Shown piece after piece: positions 37,870-48,231 of a stretch of DNA of 64,000 nucleotides. Origin of the DNA: Janthinobacterium lividum (GTDB taxonomy: Bacteria; Pseudomonadota; Gammaproteobacteria; Burkholderiales; Burkholderiaceae_D); assembly GCF_023509035.1 (NCBI RefSeq), contig NZ_CP075583.1, positions 4,340,001-4,404,000 on the forward strand, written 5' to 3'. The notes under the pieces were generated by a model. It searched no databases. It was given only the letters and a program-made list of their open reading frames with translations, and was not told the DNA's origin. The number at the start of each line of letters is the position of its first letter. Within the stretch, counting starts at the first letter, position 1. The position numbers and the translations under genes are program-made.

Positions 37870-38750
37870 GCGCTTCTCCTTCTGTCAATCGATCCAGGAA
37901 CAAGGTGGCCGCCAGCAGGTCCGCCGCGCCGCCCGGCGACACGCCCCGCGCCAGCGCCACCGCTTCCAGCGCCAGCAGCGCCTGCGACCCGGCGGCAGTG
38001 GCCGCGCCGCCGGCCGCCAGCACCCGCGCCGCACCCGCCTGCAACGCCAGCAATGCCGTGTCGCCGCCGCGCGACAGCACGCAGGTATCGTCCAGCTGGC
38101 TGATAATCGCCAGCAAGGCGTTCAGGCGCGCCGTCGTTTCGTTGTCACCGCGCGCCCGCGAGGCGTGCAAAGCCGGCAATCCGGCGCCCGTCACCAGGGG
38201 AAAACCCGCGCGGGCCTGGCCGCGGGCGCCCTCGACCCGATACTGGCGGCAGGCCAGCTCGCCCTTGTTGCCCGTCTCGCCTGACGCACTGCGATCAGGC
38301 AAACGGGCCAGCGCACCGGCCCGCGCCGCCACGGCCTTTGGCGCCAGCGACGCGCCGCGCGCGCCCCTGCTGCGCCGCCGCCGTCACCAGCAGGCCCAGC
38401 GCCCAGATGGCGCCCCGGTGCGTGTTCACGCCACCCGAAGCTGCCAGCATCAGCGCCTCGCCATCGCGGCCGATGGCGCCAATGCGCTGGCGCAGGCCAT
38501 CGTCATCGTCGCTTTCCGAACCCGCTTGCGCCATGGCGGCAAACACCGGTTGCAGCACGCAGGCCGAATGGCACATCAGGGCCCAGTTCAAATCTGTATG
38601 GGCGCCACGGCTGCGCAAATCGACCAGGCCCGGTTTCGGCGTCAGGGTCACTTCATCAAGCAGCGCCTGCAGCACCTGCCGCGCCAGCGCGGCGGCGCGC
38701 TCCCGCACCGGCACTGTCGTCATCATCATTGTCGTCATCATTGTGCTCAT
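37856..38750 (-). pseudogene. mdcB: Triphosphoribosyl-dephospho-CoA synthase, interrupted by one extra base
   Basis: MdcB makes the precursor of the MdcC prosthetic group from dephospho-CoA and ATP. The first part has LTPKPGLVDLRSRGAHTDLNW and ASGGVNTHRGAIWALGLL. The second part, in another frame, has AARAGALARLPD, LPALHASRARGDNE and SPGGAADLLAATLFLD. Removing one C from the C4 run at 38364-38367 gives QQGARGASLAPKAVAARAG and one frame of about 297 residues, normal for the family. The length is one base over a multiple of three. The ATG at 38750 overlaps mdcA by one base, followed by an odd run of Met and Thr codons. All other operon genes are intact, so a sequencing error is likely. Confidence 0.88.
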
Positions 38751-40423
38751 TACCAGCTCCTGAATTTGGCGGGGGGTTGATACAGGCCGTCGGACCATTC
38801 GACCAGGTCGGCGATGCTTTTCGCCGCCAGCAGCGAGCGGTTCGCCTCGCCGCGCTGCACGCCGATATCCTCGGGCAGCGCGATCAGGCCGTCGGTGCGC
38901 AATTTGGCCGTGGTCTTCGGGTCGTGGCGCAGGCCGATGGGCGTCACGCCGGCGACCGCCGCCAGCATGGCCTTGCGCTCGTCGAGCGAGCGGGCCTTGT
39001 ACAGGTAGGCAATGCCCTCCTCCGTCAGCACGTGCGTGACGTCATCGCCATAGATCATCACGGGCGCCAGCGGCATGCCGCTGGCCTGGCCCACGGCCAC
39101 GGCATCGAGCGATTCGACGATGGTGGGCTGGCCGCCATCCTGGAAGGTCTCGACCATCTGCACCACCAGCTTTTTGCCGCGCGCCAGCGGGTCGTCCGTC
39201 TCGATCAGGTCCAGCCAAGCGGGTGTCGGGTGGCGCCGTCCGTGCGGATCGTGGCCCATGTTGGGCGCGCCGCCGAAGCCGGCCAGGCGGCCATTCGTCA
39301 CGGTTGACGAGTTGCCCAGGCCATCCATCTGCAAAGTCGCGCCGATGAACAGGTCGACCGCGTACTGGCCGGCCAGCTGGCACAGGGCGCGGTTCGAGCG
39401 CATCGAGCCGTCCCGGCCCGTGAAAAACACGTCGGGCCGCGCGGCCGCATAGCCTTCCATGCCCAGTTCCGCGCCGAAGCAATGCACGCTCTCGACCCAG
39501 CCCGTCTCGATGGCCGGTATCAGAGTGGGATGGGGATTGAGCACCCAGTTGCGGCAAATCTTGCCCTTCAAGCCCAGCTGCTCGCCATACGTGGGCAAGA
39601 TCAGCTCGATGGCGGCCGTGTTGAAGCCAATGCCGTGATTGAGCGACTGCACCTGGTGTTTTTCATACACGCCGCGGATCGCCATCATGGCCATCAGCAC
39701 GTGCACAGGTTTAATGACGCGCGGGTCGCGGGTAAACAGGGGCTCGATGAAAAACGGTTTGTCCGACTGCACGACGAAATCGATCCACGAACCTGGCACG
39801 TCGACCCTGGGCAAGTCGCTGACATCGTCGACGATCTGGTTCACCTGGGCGATGACGATGCCGTCGCGGAAGGCGGCCGATTCCACCAAGGTGGGCGTGT
39901 CTTCCGTGCTGGGACCCGTGTACAGATTGCCCTGGCGGTCGGCCATGTAGCCGGCCACCATGACGACGTTTGGCGTGAGGTCGACGAACAGGCGCGCATA
40001 CAGTTCGATATACGTATGGATGGCGCCCACTTCCAGCAAGCCATCCTGCAGGAACTGGGCGATGCGCAGGCTTTGCGTGCCGGCAAAGGAAAAGTCGAGC
40101 TTGCGGGCGATGCCCCGTTCGAACAGGTCGAGGTGCTCGGGCAGGCTGACGCTGGGCATGATCAGGTGCAGATGGTGGATCTTGTCGGGATTGACCTGGG
40201 TCAGCATGCGGGCGAGGAAATCGGCCTGCTTCTGGTTATTGCCTTCAAGAACAACGCGATCGCCCGGCGCGAGCAAGGCTTCGAGCACGGCGACCATGTC
40301 GCCCTGTTGCAGCACGGGGCCGCTCGCGTACTGGCGCACGGCTTCCAGGCGGCGGCGTTTCTCGGTGCGCCGCGTGTCCCACTGTTTTTGCCGCTGCGCT
40401 GGCGCTGCTGTGGCGGTTGACAT
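38750..40423 (-). CDS. mdcA: Malonate decarboxylase alpha subunit (acetyl-S-ACP:malonate ACP transferase)
   Basis: A 557-residue transferase, close to the roughly 550 residues usual for the family. It exchanges the acetyl group on MdcC for malonate, starting each catalytic turn. Recognisable parts are VVLEGNNQKQADFLARML near the N-terminus, LIMPSVSLPEHLDLFE, LDFSFAGTQSLRIAQF, and NSSTVTNGRLAGFGGAPNMG near the centre. ATG 40423 (MSTATAAPAQR) has a perfect GGAGG six bases upstream. It is the first gene of mdcABCDE-madLM-mdcGH and faces away from mdcR. Confidence 0.95.
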   Translation of the reverse strand: MSTATAAPAQRQKQWDTRRTEKRRRLEAVRQYASGPVLQQGDMVAVLEALLAPGDRVVLEGNNQKQADFLARMLTQVNPDKIHHLHLIMPSVSLPEHLDLFERGIARKLDFSFAGTQSLRIAQFLQDGLLEVGAIHTYIELYARLFVDLTPNVVMVAGYMADRQGNLYTGPSTEDTPTLVESAAFRDGIVIAQVNQIVDDVSDLPRVDVPGSWIDFVVQSDKPFFIEPLFTRDPRVIKPVHVLMAMMAIRGVYEKHQVQSLNHGIGFNTAAIELILPTYGEQLGLKGKICRNWVLNPHPTLIPAIETGWVESVHCFGAELGMEGYAAARPDVFFTGRDGSMRSNRALCQLAGQYAVDLFIGATLQMDGLGNSSTVTNGRLAGFGGAPNMGHDPHGRRHPTPAWLDLIETDDPLARGKKLVVQMVETFQDGGQPTIVESLDAVAVGQASGMPLAPVMIYGDDVTHVLTEEGIAYLYKARSLDERKAMLAAVAGVTPIGLRHDPKTTAKLRTDGLIALPEDIGVQRGEANRSLLAAKSIADLVEWSDGLYQPPAKFRSW

Positions 40424-40498
40424 CTTGCCTCCGAAGTAAGCTATCGAAGCCTGACGATAAAGCGAAAACAGAACCGCGACAATCAAGCTGCTACCATG

Positions 40499-40521
40499 TT
40501 CATTACTCTGAAGTTAATGAA
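40499..40521. promoter_or_regulatory. Candidate MdcR binding site
   Basis: TTCATTA (40499-40505) and TAATGAA (40515-40521) form a perfect 7-bp inverted repeat with nine bases between. This is in the mdcA-mdcR intergenic region, 78 bases before mdcA and 22 before mdcR. Its form suits a LysR regulator that represses itself and activates the operon. Confidence 0.7.
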
Positions 40522-40542
40522 CTCCCTTGAAAGAGGCTGGCC

Positions 40543-41460
40543 ATGGCCATCAACGAAGAAATCACCCTGAAAAAGCTGGAAGTTTTTCTCAGCTTTATGG
40601 AATTGAACAATCTGGCGCGGGTGGCCGATGCGCTGGGCCAGAGCACGGTCAGCGTGCACCGCGCCCTGCACTCGCTGGAAGATGGCTTGCGCTGTCCCCT
40701 GTTCAAGCGCGAGGGACGCAGCCTGATCCCGCTGCATGCGGCCTACACTTTTGCCGAATCGGCGCGGCGCGTGCTGGCCGAGTGCGAAGAAGGCGTGCGC
40801 AAGGTGCGCGAAATGTCCGGCATCAACCCCGTGCGCTTGAAAATCGGTTCGCTGTATTCCTTGACCCTGCACTGCATCCCGCAACTGGTGATCGCCCTGA
40901 AACTGCGCCGGCCCGGTCTCGACATTGACCTGACCCTGGGATCGAATCGCGAACTGCTGCAAAGCCTGGCTGATGGCCGCCTGGACGCCATCATCGTCGG
41001 CGTGCAGGAAAACGAACACCATGCCGGTCTGGTGGCGGTGCCGCTGTTCCAGGACGACGTCTACCTGGCCGCCCCGCTCGGCTCGCCGTATGCGGGCGCG
41101 GCCTCGGTGGACTTGCAGCAGCTGCGCGATGACAAGTTCGTCACGCTTAACGAAGGATTCATCACCTCGCAAAGCTTCAACCATGCATTCGAACTGGCGG
41201 GCTTCGTGCCCGACACGGCCATGCGCGTGGGCGACATCTTCTCGCTGATCAACCTGGTCAGCGGCGGCATCGGCTACAGCCTGCTGCCCGGCAGGGTACG
41301 CGCCTTCAGCTCGCGCATCGAACTGCTGCCCCTGGACGCGCGCTACGGCTCGCACCAGCAAATCACCCTGCTGATGCTGAGCAGCCGCGAGCGCGATCCG
41401 AATTTGCTGGCGCTGGCGGCGGAATGCCGGCTATATGGCAACACCGGAAAACAGCAGTGA
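40543..41460 (+). CDS. mdcR: LysR-family regulator of malonate utilisation
   Basis: A 305-residue LysR protein. The N-terminal winged helix (KLEVFLSFMELNNLARVADALGQ, STVSVHRALHSLE) is followed by the effector domain (VRLKIGSLYSLTLHCIPQLV, GRLDAIIVGVQEN, VSGGIGYSLLPGRV). It is divergent from mdcA and matches the MdcR group, which responds to malonate. The ATG at 40543 is preceded by AGAGG. A palindrome that fits LysR binding lies just upstream. Confidence 0.92.
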   Translation: MAINEEITLKKLEVFLSFMELNNLARVADALGQSTVSVHRALHSLEDGLRCPLFKREGRSLIPLHAAYTFAESARRVLAECEEGVRKVREMSGINPVRLKIGSLYSLTLHCIPQLVIALKLRRPGLDIDLTLGSNRELLQSLADGRLDAIIVGVQENEHHAGLVAVPLFQDDVYLAAPLGSPYAGAASVDLQQLRDDKFVTLNEGFITSQSFNHAFELAGFVPDTAMRVGDIFSLINLVSGGIGYSLLPGRVRAFSSRIELLPLDARYGSHQQITLLMLSSRERDPNLLALAAECRLYGNTGKQQ

Positions 41461-41587
41461 CGCGTTCAGGACCCTTTGTTTCGCTAGAACAGGTTTCGTC
41501 AGACATACTGAAGCGTCATGCCTTGTTGCAAAAACAGGCCTGCACCTTACCTTCAAGGACGTAGCAGTGCATAATAAATAGCTAGAT

Positions 41588-43099
41588 ATGACGAGAAAGC
41601 GGACAGCAATGAATTCAATTTTCCGCAGTAAGCGCAACGCCTGCCTAGCCATTATTCCCTTGCTACTTGCTGTGATGTCACTGGCACTGTCTGAGCAATT
41701 CAACTATGTGTGGACGCACCTGCGTCTGGAGCTGTCATTGGTTTTGCTTGGCGTAGCGTGGTTCACTTTACTGGCTTACCGCAACCTGCGCCTAAACCAG
41801 TCGACGCAGGTTGAGGCCTTACTTGCCCGCGAAGCGGCGGTCAGCAAGGTGGCGATGCGCACCGCAAGCTTGCTGGCGGCAGCTAGCCAGGTGGCGGTAA
41901 TCGTGACAGATTCACAGGGGAAAATTCTGACGTTCAGCGTCGGTGCGCAAGCCATTTTTGGCTACACGGAGCTGGAAGCGCAAGGTCTGGACAGTGTCGC
42001 TGAATTGCTGCCAGCGGGGCAACTAGAAGCAAGACTCACTGCCATTCATCATGATGAAGTGCCACTGGAACGCGATTTCATACGGAAAAATGGTGATGCC
42101 TTCGTGGGAGAGTTACGCCATGCCACCGCCATGGATGCAAGCAAACATCAGCTGGAGCATTTGCTCATCATCGTGGATCAGACCGAGCGCCAGCTTATGC
42201 TGCAGGACTTGCAAGAGCGGAAGCGCTTCTTGAAATTGCTGACCCAGCGTATACCGAACATGCTCTACCAATATCATATGGCTATTGGGGAGGACGGTTA
42301 TTTTTCTTATTGCAGCGAGGGCATACAGCGGCTGTTTGAATTGGAGCCTTCCGATGTCATCAACAAATCGTATGCTTCCAGTCCACTGTTCAAACGGGTC
42401 CTGCCCGAGGACATGGCGATCCTCAGCGCTGCGACAGCCGAATCCATGCAACGTGGCTTGCAATGGCAAGCCGACTTCCGCGTGGCACTGCCGGAGCGCG
42501 GCATCCGCTGGCTTCGAGGTGAGTCTTACGCGGAGCGGCAGCCAGACGGCTCCTTCGTTTGGTACGGATCTTGTATCGACATCACTGAAATCAAGAACAC
42601 TGAAGCCTTGTTGCGACGCCAAGCCTTGACTGACGAACTGACCGGGGTTTACAACCGTCGCCACTGCATGCAGTGCCTGCACGGCCTGGTGGATATGGCC
42701 AAGCGCTACGGACAGCCTTTCTCGCTGATCCTGTTCGATCTGGATAAATTCAAAAGTATCAATGATCAATGGGGCCACGATATAGGTGATGTCGTTCTTA
42801 AGCAAAGTTGCAACTGTATTGCCCAGCGGCTACGCGTTACCGATATTCTCTGCCGCATCGGCGGCGAGGAACTGGTGATTTTATGTCCACAAACCAGTGC
42901 GGAAAGCGCCATGCAGTTGGCCCGCGTCCTATGCGAGAAACTGGCGGCATTCTCCATGCCCGAGGTCGGCACGGTGACGGCCAGCTTTGGCGTAGCCGCC
43001 TGGCGCGACGGAGAGTTGGGGGATGCCGTACTAAAGCGCGCCGATACCGCTGCCTACCGCGCCAAACAGAATGGCCGCAACTGCGTTGAGGCAGACTAG
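41588..43099 (+). CDS. Membrane diguanylate cyclase with PAS domains
   Basis: A 503-residue protein. Two membrane helices near the N-terminus (ACLAIIPLLLAVMSLALS and LSLVLLGVAWFTLLAY) are followed by two PAS domains (about 95-200, AVIVTDSQGKILTFSVGAQAI; about 215-330, ending GSCIDITEIKNTE). A GGDEF domain is at about 345-500. The active site reads CRIGGEELVIL, so it should make cyclic di-GMP; the metal site FDLDKFKSIND is intact. Its base composition is lower in GC than the neighbouring genes and codon use is less biased, which may mean recent acquisition. MNSIFRSK, seven codons inside, is an alternative start. Confidence 0.9.
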   Translation: MTRKRTAMNSIFRSKRNACLAIIPLLLAVMSLALSEQFNYVWTHLRLELSLVLLGVAWFTLLAYRNLRLNQSTQVEALLAREAAVSKVAMRTASLLAAASQVAVIVTDSQGKILTFSVGAQAIFGYTELEAQGLDSVAELLPAGQLEARLTAIHHDEVPLERDFIRKNGDAFVGELRHATAMDASKHQLEHLLIIVDQTERQLMLQDLQERKRFLKLLTQRIPNMLYQYHMAIGEDGYFSYCSEGIQRLFELEPSDVINKSYASSPLFKRVLPEDMAILSAATAESMQRGLQWQADFRVALPERGIRWLRGESYAERQPDGSFVWYGSCIDITEIKNTEALLRRQALTDELTGVYNRRHCMQCLHGLVDMAKRYGQPFSLILFDLDKFKSINDQWGHDIGDVVLKQSCNCIAQRLRVTDILCRIGGEELVILCPQTSAESAMQLARVLCEKLAAFSMPEVGTVTASFGVAAWRDGELGDAVLKRADTAAYRAKQNGRNCVEAD

Positions 43100-43293
43100 C
43101 GTCCGCCTGCAATCTGGTGAACTGTTTCCGCAGGTGTGGTCCACGCACCGTCTGTACCTTGGCCGCACCATGGTCCAAAGTGAGGAGAAGCTTTCCATGG
43201 GCGCCTTATCGTGCAGTTGCCCTTGCGGGACCTTGCATTTTCGCTTCTGCATGCAGCGCAGGGGAGCTCAGGGCCCGCAGGGAAGTTACATGC

Positions 43294-45183
43294 TCATACC
43301 GCACTATCCCACGGTGCCGACAACCTGACCGCGCAGTTAATCAAGCCCACCATCGAGTAAGTCTGCGGGAAATTGCCCCACATTTCGCCCGTCACCGGAT
43401 GCGTGTCTTCCGACAGCAGGCCCAGGTGGTTGCGCGCCATTAACATCGTTTCGAAGATCTTGCGCGCCTCGTCTTTCCTGCCGATGCGCGCCAGGGCGTC
43501 GATGCGCCAGAAGGTGCAGATGTTGAAGGCGGTCTCGGGCTTGCCGAAGTCGTCGGGCGCTTCGTAGCGGCGCATGTAGGGGCCGTCGCACAGCGACGCT
43601 TCCAGCGCGTCGACCGTCGCGATGAAACGCGGGTCCATGGGGTCGATGAAGTTGACTTCCGCCATCAGCAGGACGGAGGCGTCCAGGTCGCGCCCGCCCA
43701 AGCTTTCGGCGAAGGCCTGGCGCTCCTCGCTCCACGCTTCGCGCAGCAGGCGTTCGCGGATCAGCACGGCGCGGCTGTTCCAGTGGTCGGCCCGATCCGG
43801 CAAGCCCAGCTTATGGGCCACTTTCGCCAGGCGGTCGCAGGCGGCCCAGCTCATCAGCATCGATGAGGTGTGGACCCTGGCCCGCGTGCGCAGCTCCCAC
43901 ATGCCCGCGTCCGGCTCCGCATGCAACCGGAATGCCTGGTCGCCCACGGCTTCCAGCGCGGCAAACTCAGCCTTGCCGGCCCGGTGGAACAAACGGTGGT
44001 CAAGGAAAGCTTGCGCCGCACCAAGGACGATGTTGCCGTACACATCGTGCTGGAAATGTTCCTGCGCCTGGTTGCCAACGCGCACGGGGCCGTTGCCCCG
44101 GTAGCCAGGCAAGTGGTCGAGCATCGATTCCGGCAACTGCTCTTCCAGGCCGATGCCGTACAGGGGCTGAATGTGGCCACCTTTCGAGCGGGCCACGATA
44201 TTCGTCAGCCAGCGCAAATACTCTTCCATCGTGCCCACTTCGGACAGGCTGTTCAGGGCGCGCACGACAAAGAAGGCGTCGCGCAGCCAGCAGTAACGGT
44301 AATCCCAGTTACGGCTGCTGCCCGGCGCTTCCGGGATACTGGTGGTCATGGCGGCGATGATGGCGCCCGTGTCTTCATATAAAGACAGCTTTAATGTGAT
44401 GGCGGCGCGGATGACCACGTCCTGCCATTCCAGCGGCACGGCCAGCCGGCGCGTGTAGGTGCGCCAATAATTGATGGTTTCCTTTTCGAAGATGCGGGCC
44501 GTCTCGTCGATGCCGCCGGCCAGGGTTTCATCGGGGCCCAGGAGGAAGTTGGCGGTGCCGCCCAGCACGAAATACGTTTCGCTCAGCACATAGTTGAGCG
44601 ACACATCCGTGTTCAGGCGCAAGGTCTGCTCCGGTCCCACATAGCGGATGTGGTGGCTGCCCTGCGTGATCTGCGGCGCCAGCTTGCCCCAGTCGTAGCG
44701 GGGGCGCAGGCGCACCCGGATGCGCACGGCGTGATCGAGCGGGCGCACGCGGCGGATCAGCATCAGCGGGCGGAACATGCGGTCGCGGCTGAGGAATCGG
44801 GGCGCGAAATCCGTGATTTCCACGCCGCGCCCTTCCGTGTCGTACAAACGCGTGCGCAGTACGGCCGTGTTCGGCTCGTAGAATTGCTCGCTGCGCGCAT
44901 AGTTTTCAATGTCGATGGCCCACACGCTGCCGTTCTGCGTATCGTCCAATAAAGTGTTGAAGACAGGATCGCCATCGAAACGGGGCAGGCAAGACCAGAC
45001 GACTTGCCCCGCCTGGTCGATCAAGGCGCTGAAGGCGCAATTGCCCACCACGCCGCAGTTGAGGCTAGCCTGGATGGGGGTGGCAGGTGCCGACGCGCTG
45101 GCTGCGGCGGTGGCGGAAGCGGCCAGCGAGGCGGCGGCGCCGCTGGGCGTGTCATACGCTTGTTCTTGGGAACTCGTCATCAT
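43294..45183 (-). CDS. Glycoside hydrolase family 15 protein (glucoamylase/trehalase-like)
   Basis: A 629-residue cytoplasmic protein. The N-terminal beta-domain (GNCAFSALIDQAGQVVWSCLP) is followed by an (alpha/alpha)6 barrel with NWDYRYCWLRDAFF and YGIGLEEQLPESMLDHLPGYRG, the latter carrying a catalytic Glu. Bacterial GH15 proteins next to otsBA are often trehalases or glucan hydrolases rather than starch enzymes. The first 35 residues are an Ala/Ser/Thr-rich linker. It overlaps the end of otsB by 32 bases and is the last gene of otsA-otsB-GH15. Confidence 0.9.
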   Translation of the reverse strand: MMTSSQEQAYDTPSGAAASLAASATAAASASAPATPIQASLNCGVVGNCAFSALIDQAGQVVWSCLPRFDGDPVFNTLLDDTQNGSVWAIDIENYARSEQFYEPNTAVLRTRLYDTEGRGVEITDFAPRFLSRDRMFRPLMLIRRVRPLDHAVRIRVRLRPRYDWGKLAPQITQGSHHIRYVGPEQTLRLNTDVSLNYVLSETYFVLGGTANFLLGPDETLAGGIDETARIFEKETINYWRTYTRRLAVPLEWQDVVIRAAITLKLSLYEDTGAIIAAMTTSIPEAPGSSRNWDYRYCWLRDAFFVVRALNSLSEVGTMEEYLRWLTNIVARSKGGHIQPLYGIGLEEQLPESMLDHLPGYRGNGPVRVGNQAQEHFQHDVYGNIVLGAAQAFLDHRLFHRAGKAEFAALEAVGDQAFRLHAEPDAGMWELRTRARVHTSSMLMSWAACDRLAKVAHKLGLPDRADHWNSRAVLIRERLLREAWSEERQAFAESLGGRDLDASVLLMAEVNFIDPMDPRFIATVDALEASLCDGPYMRRYEAPDDFGKPETAFNICTFWRIDALARIGRKDEARKIFETMLMARNHLGLLSEDTHPVTGEMWGNFPQTYSMVGLINCAVRLSAPWDSAV

Positions 45184-45943
45184 CTACTCCTTCTGGGGAT
45201 ACGGAGGCGGCCAGCAGCGCGGCGCGCAAGGCGCCCGGGCTGGCCAGGCGCAGGGTGGCGGCGCTGGGGCCGCTGCCCACCTTTACGCCCTGCCCGCCAA
45301 CTTGTTGTACAAAGGCAAAGCCAGCCTCATCGGTGGTATCGTCGCCCGCGAACACGGGCCGGCGGCCGGCGAATGGCGCCTCGGCCATGAAGGCGGCGAT
45401 GGCGCCGCCCTTGTCCGTGGCGGCCGGCTTGGCTTCCAGGACCATTTTGCCATGCAACAGCAATACCCCCGGGCACGCTTGCACGGCTGCCGTCATTTCC
45501 TGCACGCATAGTTGCCCGAGTTCGGGTACCAGGCGGTAATGCAGGGCCACGGCGCCCCGCTTCTGTTCCACCAGCAAGCCGGGGTGGACAGCGGCCAGCG
45601 CCAGGGCGCGCGCCAGCACGGGCGAGACGTCAGGCGTGGCCGCCACATGCAGCGCGCCATCGGCGCCGCGCCGCTCCACGCCGTGCACGCCGGCCACCGG
45701 CAGGGTCAAGGGCGCCAGCATGGCATCGATCTGCGCCATGGGACGCCCGGAAATGAGGGCCAGCGCGCCGCCGTGGCGCTCGGCCAGCAGCGCCAGCGCT
45801 TCGACCACGCCCGCTTCCAGGCGCACGCCATCGGGCGTGGGCGCCAGGTCGACCAGGGTGCCGTCGAAGTCGAGGAAGACAGCGCTGCCGGGCATGCTCA
45901 GCAGCTGCAACAAGACTGCGCTATCGTCAGGGATATCGGCCAT
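45152..45943 (-). CDS. otsB: Trehalose-6-phosphate phosphatase
   Basis: A 263-residue HAD-superfamily phosphatase that removes phosphate from trehalose 6-phosphate. Motif I is FLDFDGTLVDLAP near residue 20 (DxD), motif II ALISGRPMAQID, motif III around MVLEAKPAATDKGGAI, and motif IV PVFAGDDTTDEAGFAFV. ATG 45943 overlaps the otsA stop by one base (TGATG), so the two trehalose enzymes are translationally coupled. Confidence 0.95.
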   Translation of the reverse strand: MADIPDDSAVLLQLLSMPGSAVFLDFDGTLVDLAPTPDGVRLEAGVVEALALLAERHGGALALISGRPMAQIDAMLAPLTLPVAGVHGVERRGADGALHVAATPDVSPVLARALALAAVHPGLLVEQKRGAVALHYRLVPELGQLCVQEMTAAVQACPGVLLLHGKMVLEAKPAATDKGGAIAAFMAEAPFAGRRPVFAGDDTTDEAGFAFVQQVGGQGVKVGSGPSAATLRLASPGALRAALLAASVSPEGVDDDEFPRTSV

Positions 45944-48231
45944 CAGATCCCCTTGCGCCGCTTGATGCGGCTGTGGGCGTCGATCTTGGTCATCACCTTG
46001 TCGCGCTGGCGCAAACGGGCCGCGTCCAGCAGCATGCGCCCGGCCCAGCGGTACACATTGAAATGTTTGACTCTGGCCCGCATGCTCTTCATGCGCTCGC
46101 GCTGCTCCACGGGCGGCATCACGAGGGCGCGGTAGAGGGCGTCGGCGCCCTGCTCGATGTGATACGGGTTGATGATCAGCGCTTCGTGCAGCTCGCGCGC
46201 GGCGCCCGTGAATTGCGACAGCACCAGCACGCCCAGCTCGTCATCGCGCGCGGCGATGAATTCCTTGGCCACCAGATTCATGCCGTCATGCAAGCTCGTC
46301 ACCATGCATACCTCGGAAGCGCGGAAATAGCGCTGCAAGTCGTCCTGGCCATGATGTTCGGCCTTCAGCAGGATGGGCACGTAATCGCCGCCGCCGAAGC
46401 GGCGATTGATGCGCTCGACCATCTTGCGCACGCGCGCATCGAAACTTTGATATTCATCGAGCGAAGCGCGGCTCGGGGCGGCGATTTGCACGAAGGTAAA
46501 ATTGCCCACCATGCCAGGCTGCTGTTCCAGCATGCGCTCGACAGCCTGGAAGCGTTCGACGATGCCTTTCGTGTAATCGAGGCGGTCCACGCCGATGCCC
46601 AGCAAGTGGTCTTGCGACACGCCCAGTTCGGCGCGGATTTGCGCGCGGCACGTGGCCACGTCGGGTTGCGCCGGATTGTCTTCCGGCCAGGCGATGGAAA
46701 TCGGGTAATCCTCGACCTGCGTCATCTCGCCACCGTAGGAAATGGTCGACGCTTCCGGTTCGATGCGGGTTTCCAGGTAGCGGTCCACCGTTTCGAGGAA
46801 ATTCTTGCGGTGGAACGGCGTGTGGAAACCAAGAATCGTGCTGCCCAGCAAGCCATCGAGGATTTCTTCGCGCCAAGGGCAAATGCCGAACGATTCCGAA
46901 TTCGGCCAAGGGATATGCCAGAAGGTAATAATCGTCGCTTTCGGCAACGCTTCGCGCACCATGCGCGGCAGCAAGGCGAAGTGGTAATCCTGCACCAGCA
47001 CGACGGGGTTGTCCGTTTTCGCCTCGGCAATCACGGCGTCGGCAAAGCGGCGGTTGACCTTCACATACTGCTCCCAGTCGGACGAGCGGAACACGGGGCG
47101 CACGTGGGCGATATGGCACAGCGGCCACATGCCCTCATTGGCGAAGCCATAATAGTATCCCTGCTCTTCCTCTTCCGTCAGCCACACGCGGCGCAAGGTA
47201 TAGCTGGGATTGTCGGGCGGCACGGGCACGTGGTCGAGCTTGTCGACCGTTTCGCGGTCGGCGGAACCGGCGCCATGCGCAATCCACGTCCCGGAACAGG
47301 CGCGCATCACGGCTTCCACGGCCGTCACCAGGCCGCTGGCGGGGCGCTGCACCGTGATGCCTGCGTCCGTTTTGGTGTGAATATACGGTTCGCGGTTCGA
47401 CACCACCAGCACCTGGTCGCCCTGCAAGTCCGCTTCCAGCAAGGCGCGCAGCTTGTCCGGAGTCCAGTCGGATGACCAGCCGTTATCTCCCTGGCGTTCC
47501 AGATGGTATTCCTGCAGCAATTCGCGCAAGTCGCCGATCAAGGGCTGCATTTCTGGCGGCGGCGCGGGCGCGGCGGCGGGCGCCGTGGCGGTGGCCACTG
47601 CGCCATTACTTTTCGTCAGCAACTCGCCCCGTAAAATATCCTTCACGGCCGACAGCCAGCCGCGCCAGCTCAAGTGCGCCACGAACACGGTCATCAGGGA
47701 AATCAGCACGGCCAGCACGGCCAGGAAGGCAAAGATAAAACGCTTGGTATCCGTATTGCGGCGCTCGACAAAGCTCATGTCCTGCACCAGCACCAGGCGG
47801 CCCAGCTGGGATGCATCCTGCATGACGGGCGTTTCGCTGATGTGGACTTGCCCTTGCGGCAATTGCGCCAGGGATTTGTACAGGCCGCCCGTGGGAGGCG
47901 TGCTCCAGCAGCCGATGGAAGCGGGGTATTGCGCGGACTGATAGACCAGGTGGCCCGCGTTATCACAAAAGCCGATGGCGATCAGGCGTTCGTCGCGCGT
48001 GGCGCCCTGGAACAGTTCGCCGATGCGGGTGGCGTCCTGCGCGGGCAGGTATTCGGTGAGCGAGGGCCGGAGGGTTCCAGCGAGTAATTCTGCCCGGCTG
48101 TCGAGGTCGCGCACATACCAGCGCAGGGTGATATTGTCGAGCAGGGGTACCACGATATAAGCAAACAGTCCCAGCACCAGGGCCAGTGGCAGGATGAAGC
48201 GCAAGGACATTCGGAGTGATCGTACTATCAT
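45943..48231 (-). CDS. otsA: Membrane-anchored trehalose-6-phosphate synthase with extracytoplasmic domain
   Basis: A 762-residue protein. The last 530 residues or so are a GT20 trehalose-6-phosphate synthase: [75 protein letters not shown]. Unusually this is preceded by a membrane helix ([20 protein letters not shown]), about 135 residues that should lie in the periplasm ([18 protein letters not shown] through ISETPVMQD), a second helix ([20 protein letters not shown]) and a Pro/Ala linker. Soluble OtsA is about 470 residues. ATG 48231 has AAGGAA upstream; the longer frame to 48264 is rejected. Confidence 0.93.
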   Translation of the reverse strand: MIVRSLRMSLRFILPLALVLGLFAYIVVPLLDNITLRWYVRDLDSRAELLAGTLRPSLTEYLPAQDATRIGELFQGATRDERLIAIGFCDNAGHLVYQSAQYPASIGCWSTPPTGGLYKSLAQLPQGQVHISETPVMQDASQLGRLVLVQDMSFVERRNTDTKRFIFAFLAVLAVLISLMTVFVAHLSWRGWLSAVKDILRGELLTKSNGAVATATAPAAAPAPPPEMQPLIGDLRELLQEYHLERQGDNGWSSDWTPDKLRALLEADLQGDQVLVVSNREPYIHTKTDAGITVQRPASGLVTAVEAVMRACSGTWIAHGAGSADRETVDKLDHVPVPPDNPSYTLRRVWLTEEEEQGYYYGFANEGMWPLCHIAHVRPVFRSSDWEQYVKVNRRFADAVIAEAKTDNPVVLVQDYHFALLPRMVREALPKATIITFWHIPWPNSESFGICPWREEILDGLLGSTILGFHTPFHRKNFLETVDRYLETRIEPEASTISYGGEMTQVEDYPISIAWPEDNPAQPDVATCRAQIRAELGVSQDHLLGIGVDRLDYTKGIVERFQAVERMLEQQPGMVGNFTFVQIAAPSRASLDEYQSFDARVRKMVERINRRFGGGDYVPILLKAEHHGQDDLQRYFRASEVCMVTSLHDGMNLVAKEFIAARDDELGVLVLSQFTGAARELHEALIINPYHIEQGADALYRALVMPPVEQRERMKSMRARVKHFNVYRWAGRMLLDAARLRQRDKVMTKIDAHSRIKRRKGI

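Noticed and set aside
43100..43293. Short plus-strand frame ending at 43328 after the diguanylate cyclase
   Set aside because: It overlaps the GH15 3' end, has no binding site and no recognisable protein features.
45973..47475. 500-residue plus-strand frame
   Set aside because: Antisense to otsA, with the His/Gln/Arg-rich composition typical of high-GC shadows.
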